From contig NZ_CP016809.1 in NCBI RefSeq assembly GCF_002741055.1, positions 806,001-870,000 of the forward strand: 64,000 nucleotides of DNA, read 5' to 3'. Both the position numbers and the translations under genes were made by a program. Shown here piece by piece: positions 9,568 through 19,033 of the stretch (position 1 is the stretch's first letter; each line of letters begins with the position of its first letter). The DNA comes from Paenibacillus ihbetae (GTDB lineage Bacteria; Bacillota; Bacilli; Paenibacillales; Paenibacillaceae). The notes beneath the pieces were generated by a model that was not told the origin of the DNA, searched no databases, and saw only the letters and a program-made list of their open reading frames with translations.

Positions 9568-10317
9568 TTATTGGCTGATAAATTCCTGTACCCAGTAACC
9601 GTTGTAGTATCCTACCCCGATCATCGTAAAGTTCGGAGACAAAATATTTTCACGGTGTCCCTGGCTGTTCATCCACGCTTCCATGACCTCTTGCGGCGAA
9701 CGCTGGCCTTTAGCAATATTCTCGCCGGCATAGCCGAAAGAGATTCCGTAAGATTTCATCATATCAAACGGCGAACCGTAGGTTGGAGAAGTATGGCTGA
9801 AGTAATTATTATTATTCATATCCTTCGCTTTATCCAATGCCATGGTCGTCAGCTTGGCATGTACGGTAAGCGGCTTCAAGCCCGCCTTTGCACGCTCTTG
9901 GTTAACGAGCTCGACAACTTGGGAAGCAAAGCTCGCCTTGTCGCTCGTATCCGTCGATCCGGATGGTTCGGAAGGCTTCGCCGGCGTTGTCGGCGCGCTC
10001 GTATCCGGTTTGCTCGTCTGCGGCTTCTCCGCAGGCTGCTGCGGTTGCGGCTTCTCGGCTTCCGGCTTGGACGCTTCCGGTTTCGGAGCTGCAGGTTTCG
10101 ATGCTTCAGGCTTTTCTGCCTGCGGCATTTGAATTACCCATTTGAACTGTCCTTCCCAGCCTTGAGACTCCAGAAACTGTTGAATCTTTTGCTGCCAGCT
10201 TACGACGTGGCTGTTTTCAGCGGGCGCGGCAGATGCCGTTGTCGGAAGCATAATGCCTACAGCCATTACCGCAGCGATGCTGCCGCCTGCGACTTTCTTC
10301 ATCCATTGCTTATTCAT
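9568..10317 (-). CDS. Secreted CAP-domain (SCP/PR-1-like) protein
   Basis: A 249-residue exported protein. The N-terminus is a signal peptide (KKVAGGSIAAVMAVGIMLPT followed by ASA). Then comes a linker rich in repeated PEASKP / EKPQ units, and a C-terminal CAP domain from about residue 125. The CAP signature residues are present: NQERAKAGLKPL, SHTSPTYGSPFD (first His), GYAGENIAKG (Glu) and WMNSQGHRENIL (second His). The YkwD/YlbC-like family is common and often cell-wall or spore-associated in Bacillales; the activity is not settled. The start is the ATG at 10317 with AGGAG upstream; an earlier frame extension has no ribosome site. Confidence 0.88.
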   Translation of the reverse strand: MNKQWMKKVAGGSIAAVMAVGIMLPTTASAAPAENSHVVSWQQKIQQFLESQGWEGQFKWVIQMPQAEKPEASKPAAPKPEASKPEAEKPQPQQPAEKPQTSKPDTSAPTTPAKPSEPSGSTDTSDKASFASQVVELVNQERAKAGLKPLTVHAKLTTMALDKAKDMNNNNYFSHTSPTYGSPFDMMKSYGISFGYAGENIAKGQRSPQEVMEAWMNSQGHRENILSPNFTMIGVGYYNGYWVQEFISQ

Positions 10318-10503
10318 CAATCCATCATCTCCTGTAGTCTTGTTGTTGGGCTGCTTGATCCTCATAAATTCTAGAGGGTGAGTTCTTGATGTCAGAGGAT
10401 CAAGCGTTGGTTACATTTTTGTAATCACCTACGAACACATTGTAACATAATTGATACCCTCAACAAGACCACAATTGTTGGAAATCCTTCAGATTCACGC
10501 AAG

Positions 10504-10535
10504 AAAAAACCCACCCCGTGCCCGGGATGGGTTAA
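10504..10535 (-). terminator. Terminator after the GNAT gene
   Basis: On the minus strand AACCCATCCCGGG / CACGGGGTGGGTT forms a GC-rich hairpin followed directly by TTTTTTCTTG. It lies about 15 bases after the stop of the acetyltransferase gene. Confidence 0.85.
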
Positions 10536-10548
10536 CAAAAGGTTGCAG

Positions 10549-11010
10549 CTACAGCTTTTTGTTAAACTGATAGCCTGCCTTTTCAAATCCGATATGTTCA
10601 TAAAATGCATGTGCCGGGGCTAATTCTTCCCGGTTGCCGCTCGTGAGAAACAAGAGGTCGCTGCCCTGCTGTCTAGCCCAAGTTTCTGCAGCTTGAATTA
10701 ATCGTTTGCCAATGCCTTGGCGGCGGCAGCTTGAGGTTACAATAACCGAAGTAATTTGAGTGACCGGTTCGGTCATAACGAAGGATTTGACTTGACGAAG
10801 CATGATCATGCCGACGACGGTTCCGTCCAATTCAGCAACCATGTTGCAGTACAGCGGATTGCACGACATGTTCTCCATCCGTTCACGCATCACGTTCAGC
10901 GTGGTCGGATAATTCAGTTCTCGCATCAAGGATGTGACAGCTTCCAAATCATTCTTCTCAAAGTTTCGAATCAGCAGTGCAGGCGCAGACAAGACGCTTT
11001 CGATGCTCAT
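10549..11010 (-). CDS. GNAT-family N-acetyltransferase
   Basis: A 153-residue single-domain acetyltransferase. The N-terminal strand-helix is IRNFEKNDLEAVTSLMRELN; the central strands GTVVGMIMLRQ and VTQITSVIVTSSCRRQGIGK include the acetyl-CoA pyrophosphate loop (RRQGIGKRLIQ). The C-terminal segment HAFYEHIGFEKAGYQF is the usual final GNAT helix-strand. The family transfers an acetyl group from acetyl-CoA to an amine; the acceptor cannot be predicted from this sequence. It is a single gene with its own terminator. The start is ATG at 11010, weakly supported by GAGGG. Confidence 0.88.
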   Translation of the reverse strand: MSIESVLSAPALLIRNFEKNDLEAVTSLMRELNYPTTLNVMRERMENMSCNPLYCNMVAELDGTVVGMIMLRQVKSFVMTEPVTQITSVIVTSSCRRQGIGKRLIQAAETWARQQGSDLLFLTSGNREELAPAHAFYEHIGFEKAGYQFNKKL

Positions 11011-11152
11011 TATACCCTCATGCTTCCCTTCTTCTATGAAATTCTTGAATCACTCTATTTCTATTTTGTAAGTTTATGAAGAAGATTGCAAGTGTCAGGC
11101 GACATTTTTTTTACATTTGTGTCGGTTTTGTTAAACCTTTGTTAAGACGTTT

Positions 11153-13018
11153 TTACAAAAAGCGGTATTGCGCTTCAATAAGTCCATGGTAGGTTCCCTG
11201 CTTCTGCATAAGCTGGTTATGGTTACCTTCCTCGATAATCCGTCCATGATCCAGAACGACGATGTGATCCGCATGCCGGATCGTTGAGAGACGATGCGCC
11301 ACGATGAAGGAGGTCCGGCCTTTAAGCAGGACTTTTAGCGCCTCCTGGATCTTGAGCTCGGTTTCCGTATCGATGCTCGCCGTGGCCTCATCCAGAATGA
11401 GAATTCTCGGATCGGCAAGAAGCGCTCTGGCGAAGGACAGCAGCTGGCGCTGCCCCATGGACAGCATGTTTCCGCGTTCCTCGACCTCGGTGTCATAGCC
11501 GCCAGGCATTTGAACGATGAATTCGTGTGCGCCGACGGCTTTGGCCACCTGCTCGATCTCCTCGTTCGTTGCATCCAGCCGGCCAAAACGGATATTGTCC
11601 CGAATCGTGCCGGAGAAGATAAACGTATCTTGGAGCACGATGCCGATCTGGTTGCGCAGGCTCTCTACCGTAACCGATTGAATATCATAGCCGTCGATGG
11701 TGAGCTTGCCTGCCGTGATGTCGTAAAAACGGCTCAGCAGATTGATAATGGTGCTCTTCCCGGAGCCGGTGTGGCCGACGAGGGCGATCGATTGCCCGGC
11801 TTTGACGTCCAGATTGATTCCTTTCAGCGCCTGCCGGCCTTTCTCGTATTCAAATACTACGTTCTCGAGCTTGATGTCCCCTTGAATTTTCGGCAGCTTG
11901 ACCGCGCCCGGCTTATCGTCGATGCTCGGCTTCTCGTCGATAAATTCAAAGATCCGTTCCGAGGAAGCCATCGCAACCAACAGCTGGTTATACATTTGGC
12001 CGAGCCGGTTGATCGGCTCCCAGAAGTTACCGACATATTGGGTGAAGGCGATCAAAAGACCGATCGTCAGCTCCCCTTGCTGGATAAGGGTTGCACCGAG
12101 CCAGAACAGGATCAGCGTTCCGAAGCCGCCGGTAATTTCAATCAGCGGGCCGAAGGATTGGTTCATGGCCGAAGCCTTATCCCAGGATTTTTTGCTGTCC
12201 AGGTTCATATGGTCGAAGAACTTCATGTTCTCTTCTTCCTGCGTGTACGCCTGGGTCACCCGGATCCCCTGAATCGACTCGTTCAAGTGGGAGTTGATGC
12301 GGGAGTTCCGGATCCGTACGTCCTGCCACGCCCGGCGGATCCGTACGCGAAGCTTCGTGGAAATGAAGAACATGATCGGCACGGTTACGATCACCGCAAG
12401 ACCGAGCTTCCAGTTAATCACGAGCAAAATAACGACAATGCCGACGAGTTGAACGCAGTCGATGATCAGATTGACGACCCCGTTCGTGAACAGATCCTGC
12501 AGCGAGTTGACGTCATTCGTCACCCGCACGAGCACCGATCCCGCCGGCCGTTTGTCAAAGAAGTTAAAGGACAGCCGCTGGATGTGCCTGAACAAATCGG
12601 CGCGAAGATCGTAAATGACCCGCTGCCCGATAATATTGGTGTACTTGATTCGGAAGATACCCGCGATCCACTGAATAACGTACATAGCCAGCACGCCGAC
12701 CGTGATCTGATAGAGCAGCGTCAGGCTCGGACTTCCGTTTTCCGGCTCGATGGCATGGTCAATGGCCTGGCTCGTCAGAAAAGGAATCGCCAACTTCGTG
12801 ATCGTTCCGATGATCATCATCAGCCCGACCAGCGGCAAAATTTGCTTTGCGTATGGCTTCATGTACGAGATCAGCCGCGTCAGCTGCTTCCAGTTGAACG
12901 GTTTCTCGATCGCATCGTCATCCTTGTATACAAAGCGCTCGTTCTTCGCTCCCGGGCCCTGCTCGGACTTGGGAGCCTTTCTCCTATGATGGGGTTCTGT
13001 ATTTACGTTGGCGTTCAT
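11153..13018 (-). CDS. ABC exporter half-transporter, canonical ATPase subunit
   Basis: A 621-residue ABC exporter subunit with a long hydrophilic N-terminal extension, six membrane segments and a C-terminal ATPase. Walker A is ALVGHTGSGKSTIINLLSRF, and Walker B is ILILDEATASIDTETE with the catalytic Glu intact. The signature motif is LSMGQ rather than LSGGQ. It starts four bases before the end of the preceding gene (ATGA overlap), so the two halves are translated together. The combination fits the consensus member of a heterodimeric exporter such as BmrCD, TmrAB or TM287/288. The likely role is export of hydrophobic compounds or lipids; the substrate is unknown. Confidence 0.92.
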   Translation of the reverse strand: MNANVNTEPHHRRKAPKSEQGPGAKNERFVYKDDDAIEKPFNWKQLTRLISYMKPYAKQILPLVGLMMIIGTITKLAIPFLTSQAIDHAIEPENGSPSLTLLYQITVGVLAMYVIQWIAGIFRIKYTNIIGQRVIYDLRADLFRHIQRLSFNFFDKRPAGSVLVRVTNDVNSLQDLFTNGVVNLIIDCVQLVGIVVILLVINWKLGLAVIVTVPIMFFISTKLRVRIRRAWQDVRIRNSRINSHLNESIQGIRVTQAYTQEEENMKFFDHMNLDSKKSWDKASAMNQSFGPLIEITGGFGTLILFWLGATLIQQGELTIGLLIAFTQYVGNFWEPINRLGQMYNQLLVAMASSERIFEFIDEKPSIDDKPGAVKLPKIQGDIKLENVVFEYEKGRQALKGINLDVKAGQSIALVGHTGSGKSTIINLLSRFYDITAGKLTIDGYDIQSVTVESLRNQIGIVLQDTFIFSGTIRDNIRFGRLDATNEEIEQVAKAVGAHEFIVQMPGGYDTEVEERGNMLSMGQRQLLSFARALLADPRILILDEATASIDTETELKIQEALKVLLKGRTSFIVAHRLSTIRHADHIVVLDHGRIIEEGNHNQLMQKQGTYHGLIEAQYRFL

Positions 13019-14793
13019 GCTTGCACCTGCCCTTGCTTCCCTCCCGCTTGAGCCTGCCTCGCGATAAGGTCCGCATATTGTATTTTGTATACATCCTGGT
13101 ATGGCCCCGGTACTGCAATCAATTCCTCATGCTTGCCGCGCTGAACGACCCGTCCTTCGTCGAGAACGAGAATTTCGTCGGCATGGCGCAGCGAGGAGAT
13201 GCGGTGGGCAATAATAAAGGTCGTTCTCCCCTTCATGACTTCCTGGAAACCGGATTGGATCTCATGCTCGGTTTCCATATCGACGGCGCTCGTCGCATCG
13301 TCCAGAATCAGAATTTTCGGGTTTTTCAGCAGGGCGCGGGCAATCGCAATCCGCTGCTTTTGGCCTCCGGATAACCCCATGCCCCGCTCGCCGACGATCG
13401 TATCGTAGCCGTCCTTCATTTCCATAATAAAATCATGCGCCTTCGCCAGCTTCGCAGCCCGAATGATATCCTCCATGCTCACGTCTTTCATGCCGTAGGC
13501 GATGTTGTTGCGGATGCTCGACGAGAACAGGAAGGTCTCCTGGAATACGGTAGCGATCTGGCTTCGCAGGCTGCGCACCTTGATGTCATTAATATTGATC
13601 CCGTCCAGCTTTATGGTCCCCTGGTTCACGTTGTATGCGTGCATAAGGAGCTGGATGATCGTCGATTTGCCGGATCCGGTTCCGCCCAGAAGGCCGATGA
13701 CCGATCCTGGAGGCGCATTCAAATTAATGTCTTTGACCGCCGCCATTTTGTTTCCGTATGCGAAAGTCACTTCATTGAATTCCACATGGCCCTTTACTTC
13801 ACTAGGCACCAAATCCACGGCGTTCTCGCGGTCCTTCACGTCAATCGGCTGGTTCAGCAGTTCCAGCACCCGTTCGCCGGACGCCTTCGATTGCGTGTAG
13901 TTGTTGATATGGAAGCCGATCCCCCAAAGCGGACCAATGATATACCAGATCAGGGTAAAGAATGCCGCCAGCTGTCCGACCGACATCGATCCGTTAATGA
14001 CCAGGCTGCCGCCGACGCCGAGCAAAATGACCACGCTGATGTTCGCGAACAGCTCCATCATCGGGAAGTAGCGTGCCCACAAGGAGGATGCAAAGATCTG
14101 ATTCGTCTTGTAGCGCTCGTTGCGCTCCGAGAACTTCTCGACTTCATGCGGCTCGCGGGCGAAAGACTTGACCGTGCGGACACCCGTAATGTTCTCCTGC
14201 ACGGCGGTGGTCAGTGAGCTGAGCGCAAGCCGCATCTCCTGGAACGCCGGATGAATTTTCGATTCGAATTTGAGCGCTGCGACGACGAGAAACGGCATTG
14301 CGACAAGCGTGATCAGCGTCAGCTTCCAGCTGATCGTGAACATCATGATGGACCCGAAGGTGACCATCAGCACCAGATTGAGCAGCTGGGCGAAGCCGAA
14401 GCCGATAAACATCCGGATCGCTTCCAGATCGCCGGTCAGCCGCGACATCAAGTCCCCGGTGCGTGCCGTGTCATAGTAACGGAACGATAAAAATTGCAAT
14501 TTTTCGTAGCAGGCGTTACGCAGCGAGTAGGCGAGGTAGTTGCCCAGCCTCCCTCCAAAAAAGCCGTGCAGAAACTGCATGCAGGCTTTGAGGATGACAA
14601 CCCCCAATACGGTCAGTGCCAGCTGCGGAACCATGCCGAAGTTCTCCATCTTGATCGCATCGTCAATCAGGACTTGCAAGAGGTACGGGTACACAAGTCC
14701 CAGCGCCGTTGCAATCGCCAGACAGAGAATGGAGAGAAAGAGATAACTTCGTTTCTCCCAAAAGAAGCCCTGCAGTTGCCTAAGAACATTCAT
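13015..14793 (-). CDS. ABC exporter half-transporter, degenerate-site subunit
   Basis: A 592-residue partner of the downstream exporter subunit. It has six membrane segments in the first 320 residues, then an ATPase with Walker A GLLGGTGSGKSTIIQLLMHA and intact signature LSGGQKQR. Walker B ends in Asp (ILILDDATSAVD) where the catalytic Glu is expected. This subunit supplies the degenerate Walker B, while the other supplies the degenerate signature. Together they make one active and one inactive ATP site, a known pattern for heterodimeric exporters. The start is ATG at 14793 with GGAGGAAAATC upstream. It is the first gene of a two-gene operon. Confidence 0.92.
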   Translation of the reverse strand: MNVLRQLQGFFWEKRSYLFLSILCLAIATALGLVYPYLLQVLIDDAIKMENFGMVPQLALTVLGVVILKACMQFLHGFFGGRLGNYLAYSLRNACYEKLQFLSFRYYDTARTGDLMSRLTGDLEAIRMFIGFGFAQLLNLVLMVTFGSIMMFTISWKLTLITLVAMPFLVVAALKFESKIHPAFQEMRLALSSLTTAVQENITGVRTVKSFAREPHEVEKFSERNERYKTNQIFASSLWARYFPMMELFANISVVILLGVGGSLVINGSMSVGQLAAFFTLIWYIIGPLWGIGFHINNYTQSKASGERVLELLNQPIDVKDRENAVDLVPSEVKGHVEFNEVTFAYGNKMAAVKDINLNAPPGSVIGLLGGTGSGKSTIIQLLMHAYNVNQGTIKLDGININDIKVRSLRSQIATVFQETFLFSSSIRNNIAYGMKDVSMEDIIRAAKLAKAHDFIMEMKDGYDTIVGERGMGLSGGQKQRIAIARALLKNPKILILDDATSAVDMETEHEIQSGFQEVMKGRTTFIIAHRISSLRHADEILVLDEGRVVQRGKHEELIAVPGPYQDVYKIQYADLIARQAQAGGKQGQVQA

Positions 14794-15205
14794 GATTTTC
14801 CTCCGTAGGATTTTTTTCGTTCAGGTTATGTAGCATTTATGAAGTTTATCATCGACCTGAACGGGCGGCAAAGAGAAATAACCGTCATAAATGAGCCAAA
14901 AGGACCTAATGAAGGCAAATAGTTAAACTTATCTTTGTTTACTGATTAAATAATCGTTAATTCTCACCTATGCTACGCTTTCTCCCGTAAGCGGCCGCTC
15001 CGGGCAGCGACTGTGCAATTTGTCCCGGTTCCGGACTTTTTTGAGAAGGGTTTCCGAAGGCGGGATTCGGTGATTTTAGGCCCGATAGCAACCATCCGAC
15101 GATTGCGTGATGTGAGTCTCCTGCCTCATATCCACAAGATATTGTGCAGCCGTTACTTTTCAGTCAAGCATTGAAGTTACATAAATAGGAAATGCACAGC
15201 TCCAT
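14794..15205. other. Intergenic region upstream of the ABC exporter operon
   Basis: About 410 bases without a supported gene, between the ABC exporter start and the terminator of the dynamin gene. It should contain the exporter promoter on the minus strand, but I find no hexamer pair convincing enough to place. No open frame with a ribosome site and no repeat is seen. Confidence 0.5.
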
Positions 15206-15251
15206 AAAAAAGACGCCTTCACCGCCATGTTGAATGGCTCGGAAGACGTCT
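15206..15251 (-). terminator. Terminator after the double-dynamin gene
   Basis: On the minus strand AGACGTCTTCC ... GAAGGCGTCT forms the outer stem, with an inner GCCAT/ATGGC pairing, followed by a run of T (complement of 15206-15210 and adjoining). It lies about 75 bases after the stop. Confidence 0.8.
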
Positions 15252-15325
15252 ATGCTAGCTAAGTTTCATTTAAAAAGCGCGAACCGCTCTATCGTCCCAT
15301 TTGCTTACAGGACGTTTGGTTTGAA

Positions 15326-18300
15326 TCAGCCTTGAAGTCCGGCGACCGTCAGCTCCTGCAATTCATCAGCCAGCTTATTCCACACTTGCGGGGATTGCCC
15401 ATCCTTCAGCGAGTCGATGATGGCTTCAACCGACTCCTGAAGCTGTTCCTCAAGTGCTCCTGCATGATGGCGCAAGGAATTGGCGACCATACGGGCATAA
15501 TGCTCCGCCAGCTGCTCCTCGCGTTTGCTGACGACCGAAGCGATCGCTTCCTTCACCTTCGGCTCGGCCGCTTCACGCAGCTTGGCGCTGCCGCTGCCTT
15601 CAAAGAAATGCTTCGGATTTTTGAACAAGGACCAGAACGCCAGCCAGCCGCCCTCGATCGAAAGCTCCGTTTCGGCAAGCTCCGGAGAAGGCCACTCCGG
15701 CTCGAGCCGGAGGATGAACGCCAGGCCCTCTTCCATCGCTTGAATTTCGGCGGCCGCTTTGCCGGCTGCGCCTTCGGTCAGCTTACGTCCCGCTTGCTCC
15801 AAACGGAGCGTCGTCGCCCACAGCTCCTGATCCAGCTCTAGGGATAGCGTACGCAGCAACTCCTGGCCGCATGCGGCAAATGCCGATTTCATATTTCCGC
15901 TGTCTTCGCGGAGGACGGATGGGTTGAACGACTCCTGAAAGAATCGGTTCATCGCGTAATCGAGCCGCTGCCGCACATGGAACAACAGCTCGCTGCATTC
16001 CTGCGCAATATCGCGCGCCATCGTATCCTCGGTTAACCGCTCAAGCCGCGCAATCGCCTGTCTTCGCACTTCTTCCATCGCATGGATCTTCTGCTGGCGC
16101 GTCGAAGCATCCTGAGCGGCCATTTCGGCCCACGTCCGAATCCGGTCCCGGATGGAGGCCACCTCATCATACCCTGCGCGCAGCGACAGCTTCGGCAATT
16201 CAACGGCGGCAAAGCGGCCTAGCGCCTCCTCGAATGCCGGAAAGCCGGATGCGGCGAGGATGTCCTCATCGTCCTGCAGCTTCCCGGTTAAGGCCGATTG
16301 ACTCGACACCGGATAAAGATGCGGGCTGCCGACGCCGTTTGCCGTCAGATTGCTGCGCACGTGCTTGATGACTTCCCCAAGCTCCTCTTCAGACTGGGCC
16401 AGATCGGCGGCATTTACGATAAAGAACATTTTATCGAGCGCGAAGCTGTCCTTCACCCGTCCGAGCTGGGACAGGAATTGGCGGTCCGCTTTGGAAAAGG
16501 CATGATTATAATACGTCACATATACAATCGCATCGGCGTTCTTAATATAGCTGAACGTGACGCCCGTATGCCGGGCATGCAGCGAGTCTGCCCCCGGCGT
16601 ATCGACCAGGATGATCCCTTGCTCGGTGAGCGGGCAGCTGTAATACAGATCAATCCCGTCCACGAAGCAGGATTTCCGCTCGTCGGCAACATATCCGCGG
16701 TATTCCGGCAGCTGTACAAGCTCCGTCGTCCCGAGCCTGCTCTCCATCTCCTCCCAGCCGGAGGCTGCCGCCTTCAGAAATCCGTAATGCGGCAAAGCTG
16801 CCGGGTGCAGCCCTGACGGGGTCAGCTGCTCCGCCGCCACCCGCCAGCGGTCCGGACTTGGCTCGGGCAGTCCCAGCACGCTGAAGGAATACTTCAGATC
16901 GTCCCACCACATCTCGCGCGTCTTCATGCGCACGGCTGCGGTCCCATGGGGCTTGCCTTCAGCCGGCGCGAGAATGCGGTTCACCGCAGCTGTCGTCGGA
17001 TGCGGTGATACCGGCAGCACCGCTTCGCCAAGCAAGGCGTTGGCGAAGGAGGATTTGCCGGCGCTGAACGCTCCGAACAGCGCCATCGTGAACGAGCCGC
17101 CCGCAAGCGCCTCGGCGCGGGCGGTCAAGTCCCGCGCGGCGGAGCCCAGCGCGGGGTACGGCGCCAGCAGCGCGGCGGCCGCGTGCAGCTGCGCTGCCGC
17201 AGCGTCAAGCTGCTGGCGCCGCTGGGGCGCCCCCGGCGCGGCGCTGCTGCGGCGCGGCGCGGTGCGCCCCGGCCCCGGCTGCGCAGCCGGGGCGCCTTGG
17301 GCAGCCGCCTGGGCGGGCTGCCCTTTCGGCTCCCTCACTTCCGGCAGGAGGCCGGGGGTGAGGGAGGCCCGCGGCGGGAGCAGCTGCGCCAGCTCCGCCG
17401 CGCGGGCGGCTTCCGCCTGCTGCAGGGCAGCATAGCGGGCGGAAGCCGCCGATTGCGCCAGCAGCTCCTCCTGCTGGCGCCCCAGCTCCTGCAGACGGTC
17501 GGCCGAAGCGTCCGTCAGCGCCGCCTGCAGCCGGTCGGCCAGCACCGACACGGCACGGCGGTAGCTGGCCTTGATGCTCTCCGCCAGCTCCCGGCAATAG
17601 TTCAACACATACTCGCCGGATACAGTCGCATCCGCCTGAATCCGTCCGGTAATCATATCGTCCTGCATCGTAGGCAGCTCATGATCCAGCATGCTTTCCC
17701 ATTCCGTATTCCATTCCGTGTACTTCTCGGTGATGCTGCGGAACAATTGCCGGACATGCCAATCGACCTGAGCCGAGGTCTGTTCCTTCAATCGGGCACG
17801 GAACGCTTCCAGACGGCGGCGCTTCTCTTCTTCGGTTTTTCCGCCGGAGAACAGGAATCCGACCTTGAACCCGCTGCGGCGGCTTTCCAAGAACAGGCGG
17901 GCAAGCTCGCGCACATCCGCCGGCGTCAGGTTGGCATTGGCAAGAAGGGAATCCGCCTCGCTGCGAAGCGCTTGGCGGGCAGCTGCAGGCAGCGATTCCG
18001 CCTCCCTCTTCCGTGACTCCAGCTTTTCAAGTCGGGCCTTTAGGGCCGCGGCCGCCTCCTCACCGCCCATCTCCTCAAGCAGCCGTTCTTTCTCCGGCTG
18101 GTGGGAGCGGACGAAAGCGTCGACATGCTGATTCGCCGCATGATGCATCGAGCAGGATACGCTATAGCCAAGCAGCGGATCCTTGATCGTGATAAGCTCA
18201 CGAATCAGCGACGTGAGCCGTTCCCATTGGTTATACGGATGATCCTTCGCTTTCAGCGACGTGCAGAGAAGCCCTTTGTAGGCGATTTTCCACTGCGCAA

Positions 18301-19033
18301 AGGCTTTTTTTACATCCTGCAAATAATCCGTTATCGACAGCTCCTGATCCCGGTGCTTATCGACCTGATTCACGATGAGATACAGGGGCTTGCCCCAATC
18401 GGACAGGCTTTTCGCGAACAACAGATTGCTCTCCGACTGTACATGGTTATAATCCATCACGTAAAAAACGACATCGGCCATATGAAGCGCGGAGTGGGTC
18501 GCCAGCCGGTGACCATCATCCGTCGAATCCACCCCTGGCGTATCCATCAGAACGCCGGATTCGCCGAGCAGCGGAATGTCCTCCCATACCTCGATGGCTG
18601 AATAGGCTCTGCCCTCTTTGCAATAATCAGCAAGCTCCTCGATCGTCACCGCCATCGGCTCTCCATGGTCATCGGCTGCGCGATGAATGAGGGCTTTCGG
18701 TGAGCCGTTGCGAATCGTCACGATATTGGCGCTGGTCGGCACCGGTCCGGATGGCAGGACCGGCTTGCCGCAGAGCGCATTGATCATACTGGACTTGCCG
18801 GCCGAGAAGTGGCCGCAGAACGCAAGCGTCAGTTCCCCGCTCGCTCCCTTGCGTATCAAATCCTCGGCTAAGGCCGCGGAAGATTCGTCATTCCAATCCA
18901 AAAAGCGGTCCCTGACCGTTGTCATCGTCTTGTTAAGCTCAAGCTCATGGGTTCCCAGTTCATGTTCGGCTGTCTTCAATGTCCTTTCTCGCTCCAATCC
19001 ATGAATCCTATATTTCTGACACATTCTATTCAC
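15326..19033 (-). CDS. dynA: Double dynamin-like GTPase (DynA/YpbR type)
   Basis: A 1235-residue protein made of two dynamin-like units in one chain. The first P-loop is GHFSAGKSSMINAL near residues 74-87, followed by the switch and G3 (LMDTPGVDST) and G4 (LIVNQVDKHRD). The second P-loop, GAFSAGKSSFANALLGE, lies near residue 658, with LVDTPGADSL and FIVNAADL. Predicted helical stalk and paddle regions follow each GTPase. The length is close to Bacillus DynA (about 1190), which tethers and fuses membranes and helps repair membrane damage. Between the units is an Ala/Pro/Gly/Arg-rich linker (about residues 545-640) encoded by extremely GC-rich DNA. The start is uncertain: GTG 19033, ATG 19024 and a TTG further in are all weakly supported. 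Confidence 0.9.
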   Translation of the reverse strand: MNRMCQKYRIHGLERERTLKTAEHELGTHELELNKTMTTVRDRFLDWNDESSAALAEDLIRKGASGELTLAFCGHFSAGKSSMINALCGKPVLPSGPVPTSANIVTIRNGSPKALIHRAADDHGEPMAVTIEELADYCKEGRAYSAIEVWEDIPLLGESGVLMDTPGVDSTDDGHRLATHSALHMADVVFYVMDYNHVQSESNLLFAKSLSDWGKPLYLIVNQVDKHRDQELSITDYLQDVKKAFAQWKIAYKGLLCTSLKAKDHPYNQWERLTSLIRELITIKDPLLGYSVSCSMHHAANQHVDAFVRSHQPEKERLLEEMGGEEAAAALKARLEKLESRKREAESLPAAARQALRSEADSLLANANLTPADVRELARLFLESRRSGFKVGFLFSGGKTEEEKRRRLEAFRARLKEQTSAQVDWHVRQLFRSITEKYTEWNTEWESMLDHELPTMQDDMITGRIQADATVSGEYVLNYCRELAESIKASYRRAVSVLADRLQAALTDASADRLQELGRQQEELLAQSAASARYAALQQAEAARAAELAQLLPPRASLTPGLLPEVREPKGQPAQAAAQGAPAAQPGPGRTAPRRSSAAPGAPQRRQQLDAAAAQLHAAAALLAPYPALGSAARDLTARAEALAGGSFTMALFGAFSAGKSSFANALLGEAVLPVSPHPTTAAVNRILAPAEGKPHGTAAVRMKTREMWWDDLKYSFSVLGLPEPSPDRWRVAAEQLTPSGLHPAALPHYGFLKAAASGWEEMESRLGTTELVQLPEYRGYVADERKSCFVDGIDLYYSCPLTEQGIILVDTPGADSLHARHTGVTFSYIKNADAIVYVTYYNHAFSKADRQFLSQLGRVKDSFALDKMFFIVNAADLAQSEEELGEVIKHVRSNLTANGVGSPHLYPVSSQSALTGKLQDDEDILAASGFPAFEEALGRFAAVELPKLSLRAGYDEVASIRDRIRTWAEMAAQDASTRQQKIHAMEEVRRQAIARLERLTEDTMARDIAQECSELLFHVRQRLDYAMNRFFQESFNPSVLREDSGNMKSAFAACGQELLRTLSLELDQELWATTLRLEQAGRKLTEGAAGKAAAEIQAMEEGLAFILRLEPEWPSPELAETELSIEGGWLAFWSLFKNPKHFFEGSGSAKLREAAEPKVKEAIASVVSKREEQLAEHYARMVANSLRHHAGALEEQLQESVEAIIDSLKDGQSPQVWNKLADELQELTVAGLQG

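Noticed and set aside
11510..13051. A 513-codon open frame on the plus strand opposite the ABC exporter gene
   Set aside because: It is antisense to a clearly conserved ABC gene, has no domain, and its length is explained by GC-rich codons of the real gene.
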